From Marinomonas polaris DSM 16579 (GTDB lineage: Bacteria > Pseudomonadota > Gammaproteobacteria > Pseudomonadales > Marinomonadaceae): a stretch of 64,000 nucleotides of DNA. Numbering within the stretch: position 1 is the first letter of the stretch; each line of letters starts with the position of its first letter. The position numbers and the translations under genes were made by a program. The notes beneath the pieces were generated by a model. That model was not told the origin of the DNA. It was given only the letters and a program-made list of their open reading frames with translations, and did no database searches. This document shows, piece by piece, positions 18,040 through 27,511 of this stretch. The stretch is taken from positions 124,001 through 188,000 of the forward strand of contig NZ_FQVF01000007.1 in the NCBI RefSeq assembly GCF_900129155.1. Reading direction: 5' to 3'.

Positions 18040-19383
18040 TTATTGGTCTGTTGGCGGTGTGTCGTCGGTATTAAATGCTATCGCCGGAATTGTATCGTTT
18101 CTGGTGCGATTCGCTGGGAAGTGGCAAGAAAACGTGCTGCCGAAACCTGGCTGACTACGGATTTGTAGTTTGGCATCGTGATGCAATAACACGTGCTTTA
18201 CGATGGCTAAGCCAAGACCTGTACCGCCAGTTTTCGATCCTCTTCCTTTATCGACGCGGAAAAACCGTTCTGTGAGTCGAGGAATGTATCTTGGTTCTAT
18301 GCCCAGTCCGGAATCTTTCACCGAAAATACACCGTTAAACTCACTGGATTCCCATTTAATAGCGATTTCGCCACCATCTGGTGAGTATTTTATGGCGTTA
18401 AAAATTAGATTCGAAAAAGCACTGTATAGCTCTTTATAAGAGCCGTACAGTCGAGCTTCCACAGGGATATCCAAGACAAGAGTATGTTTGTCAGTCAAGA
18501 TAGGCGTGGTCGCATTGGTAATGGTTTTTACTAGGTCTGAGACCTTATGCCATTGGTTTTCTTCACGCTTGTCATTACTTTCTAATCGAGACAGCAGTAA
18601 CAGATCCTCGATAAGTTGTTCCATCCGCTCAGACTGCTCTGACATATTCACAATGCCTTTTTGCATGCTTTTGGGCAGGCTGTCCTTAAACATGTCTAGG
18701 GTTTCTAAATAGCCTTTAATGACCGTTAGCGGCGTTTTCAGCTCATGTGATGCGTTAGCGACAAAGTCTTTACGCATCTGCTCTAGCAAGTGTAAGCGGG
18801 TCACATCACGAACGAAAATCAAGTGATCGTTTTTATCGTACAGCGTGGTTTGAATTTCTAAATACACGCCATCTTTGGCTGGAGACTTGATGACCAAAGG
18901 TTCACCGAAGCGTTTTTGGCTGAAGTATCGGAAAAACTCAGGACTACGGACAATATTGGTAATCACTTGGCCGCGATCGACAGGACGCATTAATCCAAGA
19001 AAATGTGCTGCCGAGTTATTCCACCATTCCAAGTTGCCTTGGTTATCAGCCATGATAACGCCTTCTTTTAAGGCGGTTGTAGAGCTTTCAATTCTTGTTA
19101 GGGCTTGGCGCATGCGACGTTTGGATTTGCGCTGTTTCTTATGCAATCGATAGACTGCATCGAATACTTCACCCCAAATTCCACTGGCTTCTGGCGGTGC
19201 TGCACGACCAGAATGACGCAGCCAATTATGGAATTGATATAGCTGATAAAGTTGCCAGTACAAAGAGCCTAAAACGTACAGCAGCAAAACACCCAACAAC
19301 TGACCAATGACTAGGCCTATGACAATGCAGGCTGCGAGCCCCGCGAGCCAAGTAATAATGGTGTTTCGCCAAACTGTTTTCAT
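18040..19383 (-). CDS. phoR: Phosphate sensor histidine kinase PhoR
   Basis: Sensor kinase of 447 aa. Two closely spaced hydrophobic segments lie within the first 45 residues, followed by a charged linker and a PAS domain (about 95-200). HisKA carries the phospho-His H213 (NASHELKTP) and the ATPase domain has the motifs NLIFNAIKYSPDGG, DSGLGI and GTGLGLAIVKH. It is coupled to phoB by ATGA. Its length, the lack of a large periplasmic domain and the phoB neighbour identify PhoR, which reads Pst/PhoU status. Confidence 0.95.
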   Translation of the reverse strand: MKTVWRNTIITWLAGLAACIVIGLVIGQLLGVLLLYVLGSLYWQLYQLYQFHNWLRHSGRAAPPEASGIWGEVFDAVYRLHKKQRKSKRRMRQALTRIESSTTALKEGVIMADNQGNLEWWNNSAAHFLGLMRPVDRGQVITNIVRSPEFFRYFSQKRFGEPLVIKSPAKDGVYLEIQTTLYDKNDHLIFVRDVTRLHLLEQMRKDFVANASHELKTPLTVIKGYLETLDMFKDSLPKSMQKGIVNMSEQSERMEQLIEDLLLLSRLESNDKREENQWHKVSDLVKTITNATTPILTDKHTLVLDIPVEARLYGSYKELYSAFSNLIFNAIKYSPDGGEIAIKWESSEFNGVFSVKDSGLGIEPRYIPRLTERFFRVDKGRGSKTGGTGLGLAIVKHVLLHHDAKLQIRSQPGFGSTFSCHFPANRTRNDTIPAIAFNTDDTPPTDQ

Positions 19384-20075
19384 ACGGACCTTTTTGCTGA
19401 GAAGCGGTAGCCTGTTCCTCGTACAGTTTGTATCAAGAAATCATGAGTACTACCAATGGCTTTGCGTAAACGACGTATATGGACGTCAACGGTACGTTCT
19501 TCAACGTAGACATTTCCACCCCATACTTGATCCAACAATTGTGCTCTTGAATAGGCACGCTCTTGATGGGTCATGAGAAACTTTAATAGACGGTATTCTG
19601 TCGGCCCCATATCTAAAGGACGGCTGCCTATGGTAACTCGTTGACTAATTGGATCAAGGGTTAGGCCTTCGATTTCGATTGGCTCATCAACCCCTTGAGG
19701 TGTCGCGCGGCGCAAGACAGCTTTGAGTCGTGCAACTAATTCACGAGGTGAGAAAGGCTTGGTGATGTAATCATCCGCGCCAACTTCTAAACCTTGGATC
19801 TTATTGTCTTCTTCACTTTTCGCGGTCAGCATAATGACCGGAATTTCAGCCGTCGTAGTGTCTTTTTTCAATCTGCGAGTAAGCTCAATACCGCTACCGC
19901 CGGGCATCATCCAATCTACAAGAATTAGATCTGGACGGTGGTCCACAATGATTTCATGCGCTTGCTGAATGTTTTCTGCTTCCAAATACTCGTAGCCTGC
20001 CATTTCAAGAGCGATGGCGATCATTTCGCGTATGGAAGATTCGTCGTCAATAATTAATACTTTTTTACCGGTCAC
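19380..20075 (-). CDS. phoB: Phosphate response regulator PhoB
   Basis: OmpR-type regulator, 231 aa. The receiver has the acidic pair IIDDE, phospho-Asp in ILVDWMMPGGSG and Lys in YITKPFSPREL. The winged-helix DNA-binding domain ends RTVDVHIRRLRKAIG. I choose GTG at 20075 (read as VTGKKVLIIDDE). GAGGA lies 8 bp upstream, and the resulting N-terminus matches the family pattern (MVGKTILIVDD in Pseudomonas, from memory). The ATG at 20090 is the alternative, but it lies only about 9 nt after the predicted transcription start. It binds Pho boxes such as those before pstS, pstC and phoB itself. Confidence 0.94.
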   Translation of the reverse strand: MTGKKVLIIDDESSIREMIAIALEMAGYEYLEAENIQQAHEIIVDHRPDLILVDWMMPGGSGIELTRRLKKDTTTAEIPVIMLTAKSEEDNKIQGLEVGADDYITKPFSPRELVARLKAVLRRATPQGVDEPIEIEGLTLDPISQRVTIGSRPLDMGPTEYRLLKFLMTHQERAYSRAQLLDQVWGGNVYVEERTVDVHIRRLRKAIGSTHDFLIQTVRGTGYRFSAKRSV

Positions 20076-20105
20076 AGGATTTATCCTCATCTCAGGAACG
20101 GTTTC

Positions 20106-20139
20106 ATTAAAGCGATCTAATGTGACAATTCGGTTACAT
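20106..20139 (-). promoter_or_regulatory. Pho box and -10 of phoB
   Basis: On the minus strand ATGTAAC (20139-20133) and TTGTCAC (20128-20122) form an 11-bp direct repeat. Ten bases later comes TTTAAT (20111-20106), a good -10. The spacing is the same as at pstS. The site also forms part of a perfect inverted repeat, TGTGACAAT (20121-20129)/ATTGTCACA (20138-20146). Autoregulation of phoBR is the expected result. Confidence 0.7.
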
Positions 20140-20159
20140 TGTCACAACTTTGCCATATA

Positions 20160-21014
20160 TTACATAAAATAGCTTGCGACTAGACCAATGAAGACACAGT
20201 AACCAACGCGGTTGTTATCTAAAAAAGATCGGAAGCAAGCTTGGCGGTCGCGTTCTTTTGCTTGTTTAAATTGTTGATAAAAGAGTCCGACACAAACGAT
20301 TAGTGATACAAAGTATAGCCAATGTAGTCCTGCTAGTAGGCCAATCCACGTCAATAAAGATAAGGTTAGCCCTTGCAGGCAAACAATGACAAATAAATCG
20401 TATTGCCCAAATAAGATTGCGGTGGATTTGACGCCTATTTTGAGATCATCTGGACGGTCTGTCATTGCATAATACGTGTCATAAGCAATGGTCCAAAAGC
20501 AATTCGCGACAAACAACATCCATAATTCGGGATCTGTTAAGTCCCCACCTTGGGCGCTGTAGGCCATAGGGATCGCCCAAGAAAAGGCCAAACCAAGGAA
20601 AAGCTGAGGCAGATGAGTATATCGTTTCATAAATGGATACAGTGCAGCAAGGCCCAAACCTGCAAACGACAGTAAAATAGTCCTCAGATCGGTAAATAGC
20701 ACTAGGATAAAACTTAAAATCGATAAAGCACAAAACAGCATCAGCGCTTCTTTTTCGGATACTCGACCAGAAGGCAAAGGGCGATTTTTGGTGCGATCAA
20801 CAAAACCATCGATTTTTCTATCCGCGTAGTCGTTAATGACACAGCCCGCTGAGCGCATGCTGAAAACACCTAAAATAAAGATAATCACCAAATGCCATTG
20901 AGGCATACCATCGGCTGCCAGCCATAGCGCCCACAATGTTGGCCACATCAGCAAAAATGAGCCGATAGGGCGGTTGAATCGAGTTAATTCTGCGTAGTCT
21001 TTAAGTTTGTTCAT
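20160..21014 (-). CDS. ubiA: 4-hydroxybenzoate polyprenyltransferase UbiA
   Basis: Membrane prenyltransferase of ubiquinone synthesis, 284 aa, which joins the polyprenyl tail to 4-hydroxybenzoate. Both aspartate-rich motifs are present: NDYADRKIDGFVDRTKNRP and the second, TYYAMTDRPDDLKIGVKS. The start GSFLLMWPTLWALWLAA is typical. About eight helices are visible. It overlaps ubiC by ATGA; UbiC makes its substrate. Confidence 0.96.
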   Translation of the reverse strand: MNKLKDYAELTRFNRPIGSFLLMWPTLWALWLAADGMPQWHLVIIFILGVFSMRSAGCVINDYADRKIDGFVDRTKNRPLPSGRVSEKEALMLFCALSILSFILVLFTDLRTILLSFAGLGLAALYPFMKRYTHLPQLFLGLAFSWAIPMAYSAQGGDLTDPELWMLFVANCFWTIAYDTYYAMTDRPDDLKIGVKSTAILFGQYDLFVIVCLQGLTLSLLTWIGLLAGLHWLYFVSLIVCVGLFYQQFKQAKERDRQACFRSFLDNNRVGYCVFIGLVASYFM

Positions 21015-21571
21015 AACAATCCAAACGGCGTTTTTAGTTGGTTAATTTCATCAAAGAAAGCTTCATTGACCAATATTCCAGGGCCAAACTGGTGGAACAC
21101 AGAGCGCCTTGCCCATAACGCACTAGGTTGGTTTGGAAACATACGTTTTGGCAGCTGAGTGACTTCAATACAACTCCTAGATAGCCCTTTATGTTGAAAT
21201 AAGTAGCCGCCCAATGGCTTGTCTTTTAAATGTTTTACTTGTCGCCAATGGCCTTTTAAAGACCTGGCAGGAATGATCGAGCGAGCATAAATCACGGCTT
21301 CGTTGTCGACTTTGAGCAAGACGGTACGAATACGTGCGGCTTCTCTTGGCCGCAACTTTAGGCGTTTTCGTTCTCTCGCAGTTGGGGTTCCCCAAGTATC
21401 TTCAAGTACATCAACTGTTAATGTTCCTAGGCTTTTAAGTTTTGCCGTCAAGGAATCTTCAGTAATAAGCCAAGGCCATAGATTTTTAGGTACTTTTACC
21501 TTATTAATCTGATCTACAGGTGACCAACGATAGTCAAATTGCTGCGCGGCAGAAGAGTTCATTAACGTCAT
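21011..21571 (-). CDS. ubiC: Chorismate pyruvate-lyase UbiC
   Basis: Cytoplasmic enzyme of 186 aa that splits chorismate into 4-hydroxybenzoate and pyruvate, the first committed ubiquinone step. Family features include WLITEDSLTAKL at the N-terminal part, REAARIRTVLL with the substrate-binding Arg, YARSIIPARSL, and a C-terminal SALWARRSVF segment. The start is ATG at 21571 or 21562; neither has a convincing ribosome site. It is followed by ubiA with overlap. Confidence 0.92.
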   Translation of the reverse strand: MTLMNSSAAQQFDYRWSPVDQINKVKVPKNLWPWLITEDSLTAKLKSLGTLTVDVLEDTWGTPTARERKRLKLRPREAARIRTVLLKVDNEAVIYARSIIPARSLKGHWRQVKHLKDKPLGGYLFQHKGLSRSCIEVTQLPKRMFPNQPSALWARRSVFHQFGPGILVNEAFFDEINQLKTPFGLL

Positions 21572-21577
21572 AATTAA

Positions 21578-22846
21578 CTAGGTATTCATTTTATTAATTA
21601 AAGCGACCATTTTATGGAGCTCGGTAGATTTTTGGTAAATATTATCTCTACAGTTTTCGGCTTCTTCTTGAGTCAATCCAATTTCTAACAACACTGATGG
21701 CTCAATGGCTGCGTTATTACGCAGCTGAGATGACACATACAGCAGTCTTGCCAAAATGGCGTGCTCACCATAATAATGAGGTTTTTTACTATAGCGAATG
21801 GCCGTCCAAATGTTGTCAGGCAAACTCCAATAGCGCAATAGCCAAGAGCCTAATTGCTCCTTGGTAAAGTGCAGTATTTGCATTTCTATTAATTCAGAAG
21901 ACAAGTGAGCGTTAGCTTCTTGATAACGTGACAGAATCGAAAAATGCGGTGGTAAAATAGTGCTAATCGCCAAGTAACCAAAGTTGTGTAGCAAACCAGC
22001 AAGGTAGGCATGGCCTAGCTTTGGACGGTTCGGAACTGGCATAGTTTTTACTAAGGATTCCATCAATACGGCATTTGATACGGAATCGAGCCAAAAGTCT
22101 TCATAGTGACGCGGGCCGTCTTGAGGGGCTTGAAACGCATTGCCCATCGACAGCCCAAGGGCCAAATTCATCACCATATCAAAACCTAACACTCGAATGA
22201 TCGCATCCTCTACCGATTCTATGGTGCCCGGTGCACCATAATAGGCGGATGACGCCCAACTGATAACTTGAGCTGCCAGACTTGGGTCTAGTGCAATGAC
22301 CTCACACAGTTCATCTGTTCCCGCTGTTTTATCTGCTGACAGGCGAATAATGCGGTGAGATGACGCAGGCAGAGGCGGGATTTCTAATGTCTCTTCGATA
22401 CGCTGCTTGAGTCGAATGGACTGAAATCGCCCAAGTGCATGGAGAATCTGTTCTTCGTCGTTTTCGTGATTATCGACAGGACGCTTTATGAGCTGTGTAT
22501 TGATGGAAATAGCTTCAAAACGGTTCAATGGGCCAGAGAACATCTCGGCTAACTCTACAGAGCTAATATCATGATATTGGCCATCTACTTTAGTTCGTAT
22601 CGAAAACATAGCATCCTTTAGCATGCTAGCTTCTAGAATGGTCGTTATACTGTTTGGCTTGATCAGCGGGTCGCCTGAGCTTTGAAAATTGCTGACGGGT
22701 TCAAAACGACGCTTAGTAATACGGGAAACCGCAGAAATATCCAGCATGTTGCTGTCAGGAAAAATAACCTGAAGACGGCCTGTATGATCAGCTAAATGTA
22801 CCACCCGTAATCTTTGGTTTGGCTGAAGGTCTACGGAAGATTCCAT
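21578..22846 (-). CDS. HDOD-domain protein with YbaK-like N-terminus
   Basis: Signalling protein of 422 aa. The HDOD domain (about residues 150-350) shows the pattern IPPLPASSHRIIRLSAD, ALDPSLAAQVISWASSAYYG and GLLHNFGYLAI, a degenerate HD phosphohydrolase fold. The N-terminal 130 residues (VVHLADHTGRLQVIFP) resemble the YbaK/aminoacyl-tRNA deacylase fold, a tentative reading. I start at 22846, which has AGGA 8 bp upstream. The ATG 27 bp upstream sits directly against the T-run of the aap terminator and cannot carry a ribosome site. It is the first gene before ubiC. Confidence 0.8.
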   Translation of the reverse strand: MESSVDLQPNQRLRVVHLADHTGRLQVIFPDSNMLDISAVSRITKRRFEPVSNFQSSGDPLIKPNSITTILEASMLKDAMFSIRTKVDGQYHDISSVELAEMFSGPLNRFEAISINTQLIKRPVDNHENDEEQILHALGRFQSIRLKQRIEETLEIPPLPASSHRIIRLSADKTAGTDELCEVIALDPSLAAQVISWASSAYYGAPGTIESVEDAIIRVLGFDMVMNLALGLSMGNAFQAPQDGPRHYEDFWLDSVSNAVLMESLVKTMPVPNRPKLGHAYLAGLLHNFGYLAISTILPPHFSILSRYQEANAHLSSELIEMQILHFTKEQLGSWLLRYWSLPDNIWTAIRYSKKPHYYGEHAILARLLYVSSQLRNNAAIEPSVLLEIGLTQEEAENCRDNIYQKSTELHKMVALINKMNT

Positions 22847-22873
22847 ACATTTTCCTGCTAAAATGGCTGACAT

Positions 22874-22897
22874 AAAAAAGCCCCGATAAGGGGCTTT
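22874..22897 (-). terminator. Terminator of the aap operon
   Basis: On the minus strand AAAGCCCC pairs with GGGGCTTT (8 bp, 5-nt loop) followed by six Ts. It follows aapP by about 45 bp and separates it from the HDOD gene. Confidence 0.9.
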
Positions 22898-22941
22898 GTC
22901 AATATAACAGATTTTAAGTACTAGTTCTGAATAGTAAGTGA

Positions 22942-23721
22942 TTAGTGATTCAAAATCTGACTTAAGAACATTTGCGTACGGTCATGTTGAGGATTGTCGA
23001 AGAATTCGTGAGGCTCGTTAGCTTCTACGATTTCGCCGGCATCCATGAAAACAACACGGTCAGCAACGGTTTTAGCAAAGCCCATTTCGTGTGTTACACA
23101 CACCATGGTCATGCCTTCTTCTGCTAACTGAACCATTACGTCCAATACTTCTTTGATCATTTCAGGATCAAGTGCTGATGTTGGCTCATCAAAAAGCATG
23201 ATACGAGGCTGCATACATAAACCACGCGCAATCGCTACACGTTGTTGCTGACCACCAGATAACTGACCTGGATATTTCAGCGCTTGGTTAGCGATTTTTA
23301 CTCGCTCCAAGTAATGCATAGCCATTTCTTCTGCTTGTTTCTTAGGCGTTTTACGCACCCAGATTGGCGCCAAAGTCAGGTTTTCTAAAATGGTTAAGTG
23401 AGGGAACAAGTTAAAGTGTTGAAACACCATGCCCACGTCTTTACGGATCGCTTCGATGTTCTTTAGGTTGTTGTTCATCTCAACGCCATCAACCAGAATC
23501 GTTCCTTTCTGGTGTTCTTCTAGACGATTGATGCAACGCGTCATGGTTGACTTACCAGAACCGGAAGGGCCACACACAACGATGCGCTCGCCTTTCTTGA
23601 TACTGAAGTTTATATTTTTTAGTACGTGAAAATCACCGTACCACTTGTTTACATCGTTAAATTCGATGATTGCTTCTTCGCCCTGCGCAAGTTGGGCACG
23701 AGCCATATTTGTATTTGTCAT
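22942..23721 (-). CDS. aapP: General L-amino-acid ABC ATPase AapP
   Basis: ATPase of a polar/general amino-acid importer, 259 aa. Walker A is GPSGSGKST, the signature [15 protein letters not shown] and Walker [13 protein letters not shown], with the switch His in VTHEMGF. It is the last gene of aapJQMP, starting 22 bp after aapM. Its length and the gene order match the Aap/Bzt subfamily. Confidence 0.93.
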   Translation of the reverse strand: MTNTNMARAQLAQGEEAIIEFNDVNKWYGDFHVLKNINFSIKKGERIVVCGPSGSGKSTMTRCINRLEEHQKGTILVDGVEMNNNLKNIEAIRKDVGMVFQHFNLFPHLTILENLTLAPIWVRKTPKKQAEEMAMHYLERVKIANQALKYPGQLSGGQQQRVAIARGLCMQPRIMLFDEPTSALDPEMIKEVLDVMVQLAEEGMTMVCVTHEMGFAKTVADRVVFMDAGEIVEANEPHEFFDNPQHDRTQMFLSQILNH

Positions 23722-23743
23722 GATAAAGACCTCAAATTCCTAA

Positions 23744-24844
23744 CTAATTTCGCTTGTGCCCAGTTTCTAACTTACGCTCTAGTGCCATACTATAACGTGA
23801 CATACCAAAGCAGATAACCCAATAAATCAAGGCTGCGAAGGCATAACCTTCAATGGTAGTTCCTAACCAGTTTGAATCATGGTTAGCGGCCTGAATTCGA
23901 CCCAAGAAGTCAAACATACCAACGATATACACCAAGGTTGTGTCTTTAAACAAAGCTATAAAGGAGTTCACTATGCCTGGAATAACTAGTTTTAGTGCCT
24001 GTGGCAAAATAACCAGAATCATTGACTGCCAGTAGGTTAAACCCATTGCGTCAGCAGCTTCATATTGGCCTTTAGGAATTGCCTGTAGACCACCACGAAC
24101 CACTTCGGCCATATAGGCTGCAGAGAATAAAGTAATACCAATCAGAACACGTAATAACTTGTTGAAGTTCAAACCTTCCGGCAAGAACAATGGAATCATT
24201 ACAGATGCCATGAACAAGATAGTGATTAGTGGTACAGCCCGAATGGTTTCGATAAAGACCACACAAACAGACTTCGCAATTGGCATCTCTGAGCGTCTAC
24301 CAAGAGCCAGCACTATCCCTAATGGGAAAGATGCCACAATACCGATAACACCAAGTAATACAGTAAGGAAAAGGCCACCCCATAAAGAGGTTTCTACTAC
24401 TTCTAGACCAAATACACCACCAGCAAACAAGAAGTAAGCCACAATGGGGTAAGCAACGATAATAGCGATAGAAAGATACAGTTTGTTAATCGTCTTAATG
24501 GCAAAAGCACCAACCATAACCACTAATAGAATCACGGCTAAATTAATACGCCATGTTTCTGCTTCTGGATACAAACCGTACATGAACTGATCAAAATACA
24601 CACCGATGAAAGCCCAACAAGCACCGCCAGCAGTACAGGCCGCTTTAGATGAACCTTCCCAAGTAGCATTAATTAAAGCCCACTCAACAACGGGTGGAAG
24701 TAGTAAATACAATATGTAGATACTAAAGAACGTTAGAAAAATATTAAGCGGGGACGAAAATAAATTCTGACGTACCCATGCCACGGCACCAACCGATGTA
24801 ACCGGTGGTGGGAGGCTTGGTGATGGTTTAAAGATAATAGCCAT
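23744..24844 (-). CDS. aapM: General L-amino-acid ABC permease AapM
   Basis: Permease of 366 aa. I start it at 24844 (MAIIFKPSPS), preceded by a perfect AGGAGG 7 bp upstream that itself overlaps the aapQ stop; seven residues upstream are open but have no site. The first half has an extra-long region with several helices. The second half is the His/Glu/Gln/Arg permease domain with YMAEVVRGGLQAIPKGQYEA and the EAA loop AADAMGLTYWQSM. It would form the membrane channel with AapQ. Confidence 0.93.
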   Translation of the reverse strand: MAIIFKPSPSLPPPVTSVGAVAWVRQNLFSSPLNIFLTFFSIYILYLLLPPVVEWALINATWEGSSKAACTAGGACWAFIGVYFDQFMYGLYPEAETWRINLAVILLVVMVGAFAIKTINKLYLSIAIIVAYPIVAYFLFAGGVFGLEVVETSLWGGLFLTVLLGVIGIVASFPLGIVLALGRRSEMPIAKSVCVVFIETIRAVPLITILFMASVMIPLFLPEGLNFNKLLRVLIGITLFSAAYMAEVVRGGLQAIPKGQYEAADAMGLTYWQSMILVILPQALKLVIPGIVNSFIALFKDTTLVYIVGMFDFLGRIQAANHDSNWLGTTIEGYAFAALIYWVICFGMSRYSMALERKLETGHKRN

Positions 24845-24854
24845 GATCTGCCTC

Positions 24855-26030
24855 CTAGCGCTCAATTAATGACATTTTGTTGTTGTACCAGTTCATGAAT
24901 ACCGAAATCGATAGACTCAATGAACCGTAAACCAACATACAAAGACCAATGGTTTCAATCGCTTGACCTGTTTGGTTCAGCGTTGTACCCATCACGACAG
25001 CTACCAATTCAGGGTATGCAATAGCAGCCCCTAAAGAAGAGTTTTTCGCTAAGTTAAGGTATTGGCTTGTTAGTGGCGGAATAATAACGCGCAACGCTTG
25101 AGGCAAGACAATTAGACGCTGTGTCATGCTATCACGTAAGCCTAAAGAGCGAGCTGCCTCGGTTTGTCCCCAGTTTACGGACAAAATACCAGCGCGAACG
25201 ATCTCGGCAATAAAAGCGCCAGTGTAAGTTGATAGGGCAACTAATACCGCAACAAATTCAGGCGGTAGCACCATGCCACCAGTCACGTTAAAGCGACTTT
25301 TTGTTGGTAAATCAAACTCTATTGGAAACCCTGCCATGGCAAGAAAGATAAAGGTAATACCAACAATGACACCCAATGAAGCCCAATAAGCAGGAAACCA
25401 TAATCCTGTTCTAGTTTGGCGTTTTTTGGCCCAAACGATGACTCCGATAGATGCGACAATCGATAGGATGAAACCGACGATTACCAATCCAAAGCCATCT
25501 TGGGTTATTGGGTTTGGTGAGTAGATGCCGCGTTTGTTAAGTAAAAAATCGGCAAACTCATAACTTTGAGCAGGTGCTGGTAGCGCAGCAAGTACCGCAA
25601 AATACCAAAAGAACATCTGCAACAATAATGGAATGTTACGCAATGTTTCAATATAGACAGTTGCTAAACGTGCCACTAACCAGTTTTTTGATAAACGGGC
25701 TAGGCCCATTATTACACCAATAATAGTGGCTAATATTATACCTAATAGAGAGATTACGAAGGTGTTGATTAAAGCAACAACAAACGCTCGTCCGTAAGTA
25801 TTAGCTTCGGTGTATTCAATAAGGTGAATAAGAATTGGAAAACCAGCAGGCTCATTAAAAAATGAGAAACCAGTGGAAATCCCTCGGTTATCGAGGTTGG
25901 CTTGAAGATTACTAAATAAGTAATAACCCGCAAAGACCACCATCGCTAGCAGCAAAATTTGAAAAATTAAGGCACGATTACCCGCGTCGTTCAAAAAGCT
26001 GTTATTGCTCGGAGTTGTTTTATCGCTCAT
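24855..26030 (-). CDS. aapQ: General L-amino-acid ABC permease AapQ
   Basis: Permease of 391 aa with an N-terminal helix near 22-42 and about eight helices in all. The conserved polar amino-acid permease segment reads YTGAFIAEIVRAGILSV, followed by the EAA loop EAARSLGLRDSMTQR. The long insert between helices is normal for AapQ. It ends 10 bp before the aapM start. Confidence 0.93.
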   Translation of the reverse strand: MSDKTTPSNNSFLNDAGNRALIFQILLLAMVVFAGYYLFSNLQANLDNRGISTGFSFFNEPAGFPILIHLIEYTEANTYGRAFVVALINTFVISLLGIILATIIGVIMGLARLSKNWLVARLATVYIETLRNIPLLLQMFFWYFAVLAALPAPAQSYEFADFLLNKRGIYSPNPITQDGFGLVIVGFILSIVASIGVIVWAKKRQTRTGLWFPAYWASLGVIVGITFIFLAMAGFPIEFDLPTKSRFNVTGGMVLPPEFVAVLVALSTYTGAFIAEIVRAGILSVNWGQTEAARSLGLRDSMTQRLIVLPQALRVIIPPLTSQYLNLAKNSSLGAAIAYPELVAVVMGTTLNQTGQAIETIGLCMLVYGSLSLSISVFMNWYNNKMSLIER

Positions 26031-26081
26031 CTTGGTTCAGGCAATGAAATGCTCGTCAGATGTGTAAGAAAGGGGGGAGAA

Positions 26082-26107
26082 ACCCAGCGACTCTCTAGTC
26101 GCTGGGT
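26082..26107 (-). terminator. Intercistronic hairpin after aapJ
   Basis: ACCCAGCGAC (26082-26091) and GTCGCTGGGT (26098-26107) are perfect 10-bp arms with a 6-nt loop. They lie between the binding-protein gene and the permease genes. There is no T-run on the minus strand, so it probably stabilises or attenuates the mRNA and favours AapJ production (inference). Confidence 0.65.
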
Positions 26108-26138
26108 AAATACCCAAGCAGTTTTTTTGCTTTAGGTA

Positions 26139-27164
26139 TTAACGAACTGGTGGCGCGTACATGATGCCGCCAGCTTCAGTCCATAGAGCATTAAGACCAC
26201 GTGGTAGATCAACAGGAGTAGATGGACCAACGTTACGCTCAAACACTTCACCGTAGTTACCTACGTTAGCGATGATGTTGTAAGCCCAATCAGCAGGAAG
26301 CTCTAGTTGAGCACCCATATCACCTTCAACACCTAGTAGACGTTTGATGCCTGGATCATTGGTTTCACTTTTGATCTTAGCAACGTTTTTAGATGAAATA
26401 TCCATTTCTTCCGCGTTAACTTGAACATACATAGACCAAGTTACGATATCTTTCCATTGGTTGTCGCCATGGCGAACAACTGGACCTAGTGGTTCTTTAG
26501 AAATCGTTTCTGGAAGAATAACGTGAGCAGATGGATCAGCTAGTTTAGTACGGTGAGCCGCTAGACCTGATTTATCCGTAGTGTATACGTCACAACGGCC
26601 TGAGTCGTAAGCTGCTAACGCTTCGTCTGCTTTTTGTACTACAACTGGAACGTAAGACAGTTTGTTTTTACGGAAGAAATCCGCCATGTTCAATTCTGTC
26701 GTTGTGCCTTGCTCAGTACAAACCGTTGCACCATCAAGATCCATCGCAGATTTTACGCCTAGGTCTTTACGAACCATGAAGCCTTGACCGTCGTAAAAGT
26801 TAACTGCAGTGAAGTCTAGACCCAAAGACGCGTCACGGGTGTAAGTCCAAGTTGTGTTACGAGCAAGGATATCGATTTCACCAGATTGTAGAGCAGTGAA
26901 ACGTTCTTTCGCAGATAGGGGAGTGAATTTAACTTTTTGAGCATCGCCAAAAATAGCGGAAGCAACAGCGCGACAAGCATCAACGTCTATGCCAGTCCAG
27001 TTGCCTTTATCATCAGCATTGGAGAAACCTGGAACACCAGTACTGACACCACATTGAACGAAGCCTTTTGCTTTAACATCTTCAAGTGTTGACGCAGCAG
27101 CGCCAGCGCTGATAGTTGCGGCGATTGCAGCGGTCGAAAGTAATTTACAAACATTCGATTTCAT
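26139..27164 (-). CDS. aapJ: General L-amino-acid-binding protein AapJ
   Basis: Periplasmic binding protein of 341 aa. It has a signal peptide (MKSNVCKLLSTAAIAATISA, then GAAAS) and the SBP family 3 fold: VKAKGFVQCGVSTGVPGFS, GIDVDACRAVASAIFGD and FDAILARN-like EIDILARNTTWT. The length equals that of rhizobial AapJ as I recall it. It is the first gene of the operon, with a sigma-54 type promoter upstream. Confidence 0.94.
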   Translation of the reverse strand: MKSNVCKLLSTAAIAATISAGAAASTLEDVKAKGFVQCGVSTGVPGFSNADDKGNWTGIDVDACRAVASAIFGDAQKVKFTPLSAKERFTALQSGEIDILARNTTWTYTRDASLGLDFTAVNFYDGQGFMVRKDLGVKSAMDLDGATVCTEQGTTTELNMADFFRKNKLSYVPVVVQKADEALAAYDSGRCDVYTTDKSGLAAHRTKLADPSAHVILPETISKEPLGPVVRHGDNQWKDIVTWSMYVQVNAEEMDISSKNVAKIKSETNDPGIKRLLGVEGDMGAQLELPADWAYNIIANVGNYGEVFERNVGPSTPVDLPRGLNALWTEAGGIMYAPPVR

Positions 27165-27250
27165 TATATTGAGCCTCCCAGGCGTTTTTATATATGTTGT
27201 TATCTTGCTTGATTCTATATTTCAGATTTTAAAATCCGTGTTTTGAAACT

Positions 27251-27266
27251 AGCAAAGTTAGTGCCA
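27251..27266 (-). promoter_or_regulatory. Sigma-54 (RpoN) promoter of aapJ
   Basis: On the minus strand the sequence TGGCACTAACTTTGCT matches the consensus TGGCACGNNNNTTGCW at every defined position but one. It has GG at -25/-24 and GC at -13/-12. Transcription would begin near 27240 and give a leader of about 76 nt before aapJ. Sigma-54 plus NtrC control is the established mode for amino-acid importers under nitrogen limitation. Confidence 0.8.
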
Positions 27267-27511
27267 ACATTTAATTATTCTTGTTGTTAGGTATATGTAG
27301 ACGATTCCTCTAAAAGATCATCACATACCCCTATAGAATTACTCTTTTGAGGAGTAGTCAAGGATAAAATGTCAGGAAAGATGTGTGGAATGCTAGTTTT
27401 TTGCACTTTTTGAGTTTGAAACGAGATACTTTCTAATCAGCTTAGTTGAATATCCTCTTTTATTAAAGCTAGAGAAAACAAGGCTCTGTGAGATAATAGG
27501 GTCTATTTTTT

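Noticed and set aside
27387-27405. Second sigma-54-like site (TGG...TTGCA) on the plus strand
   Set aside because: The GG-to-GC distance is 16 rather than 12, so it cannot be used by RpoN.
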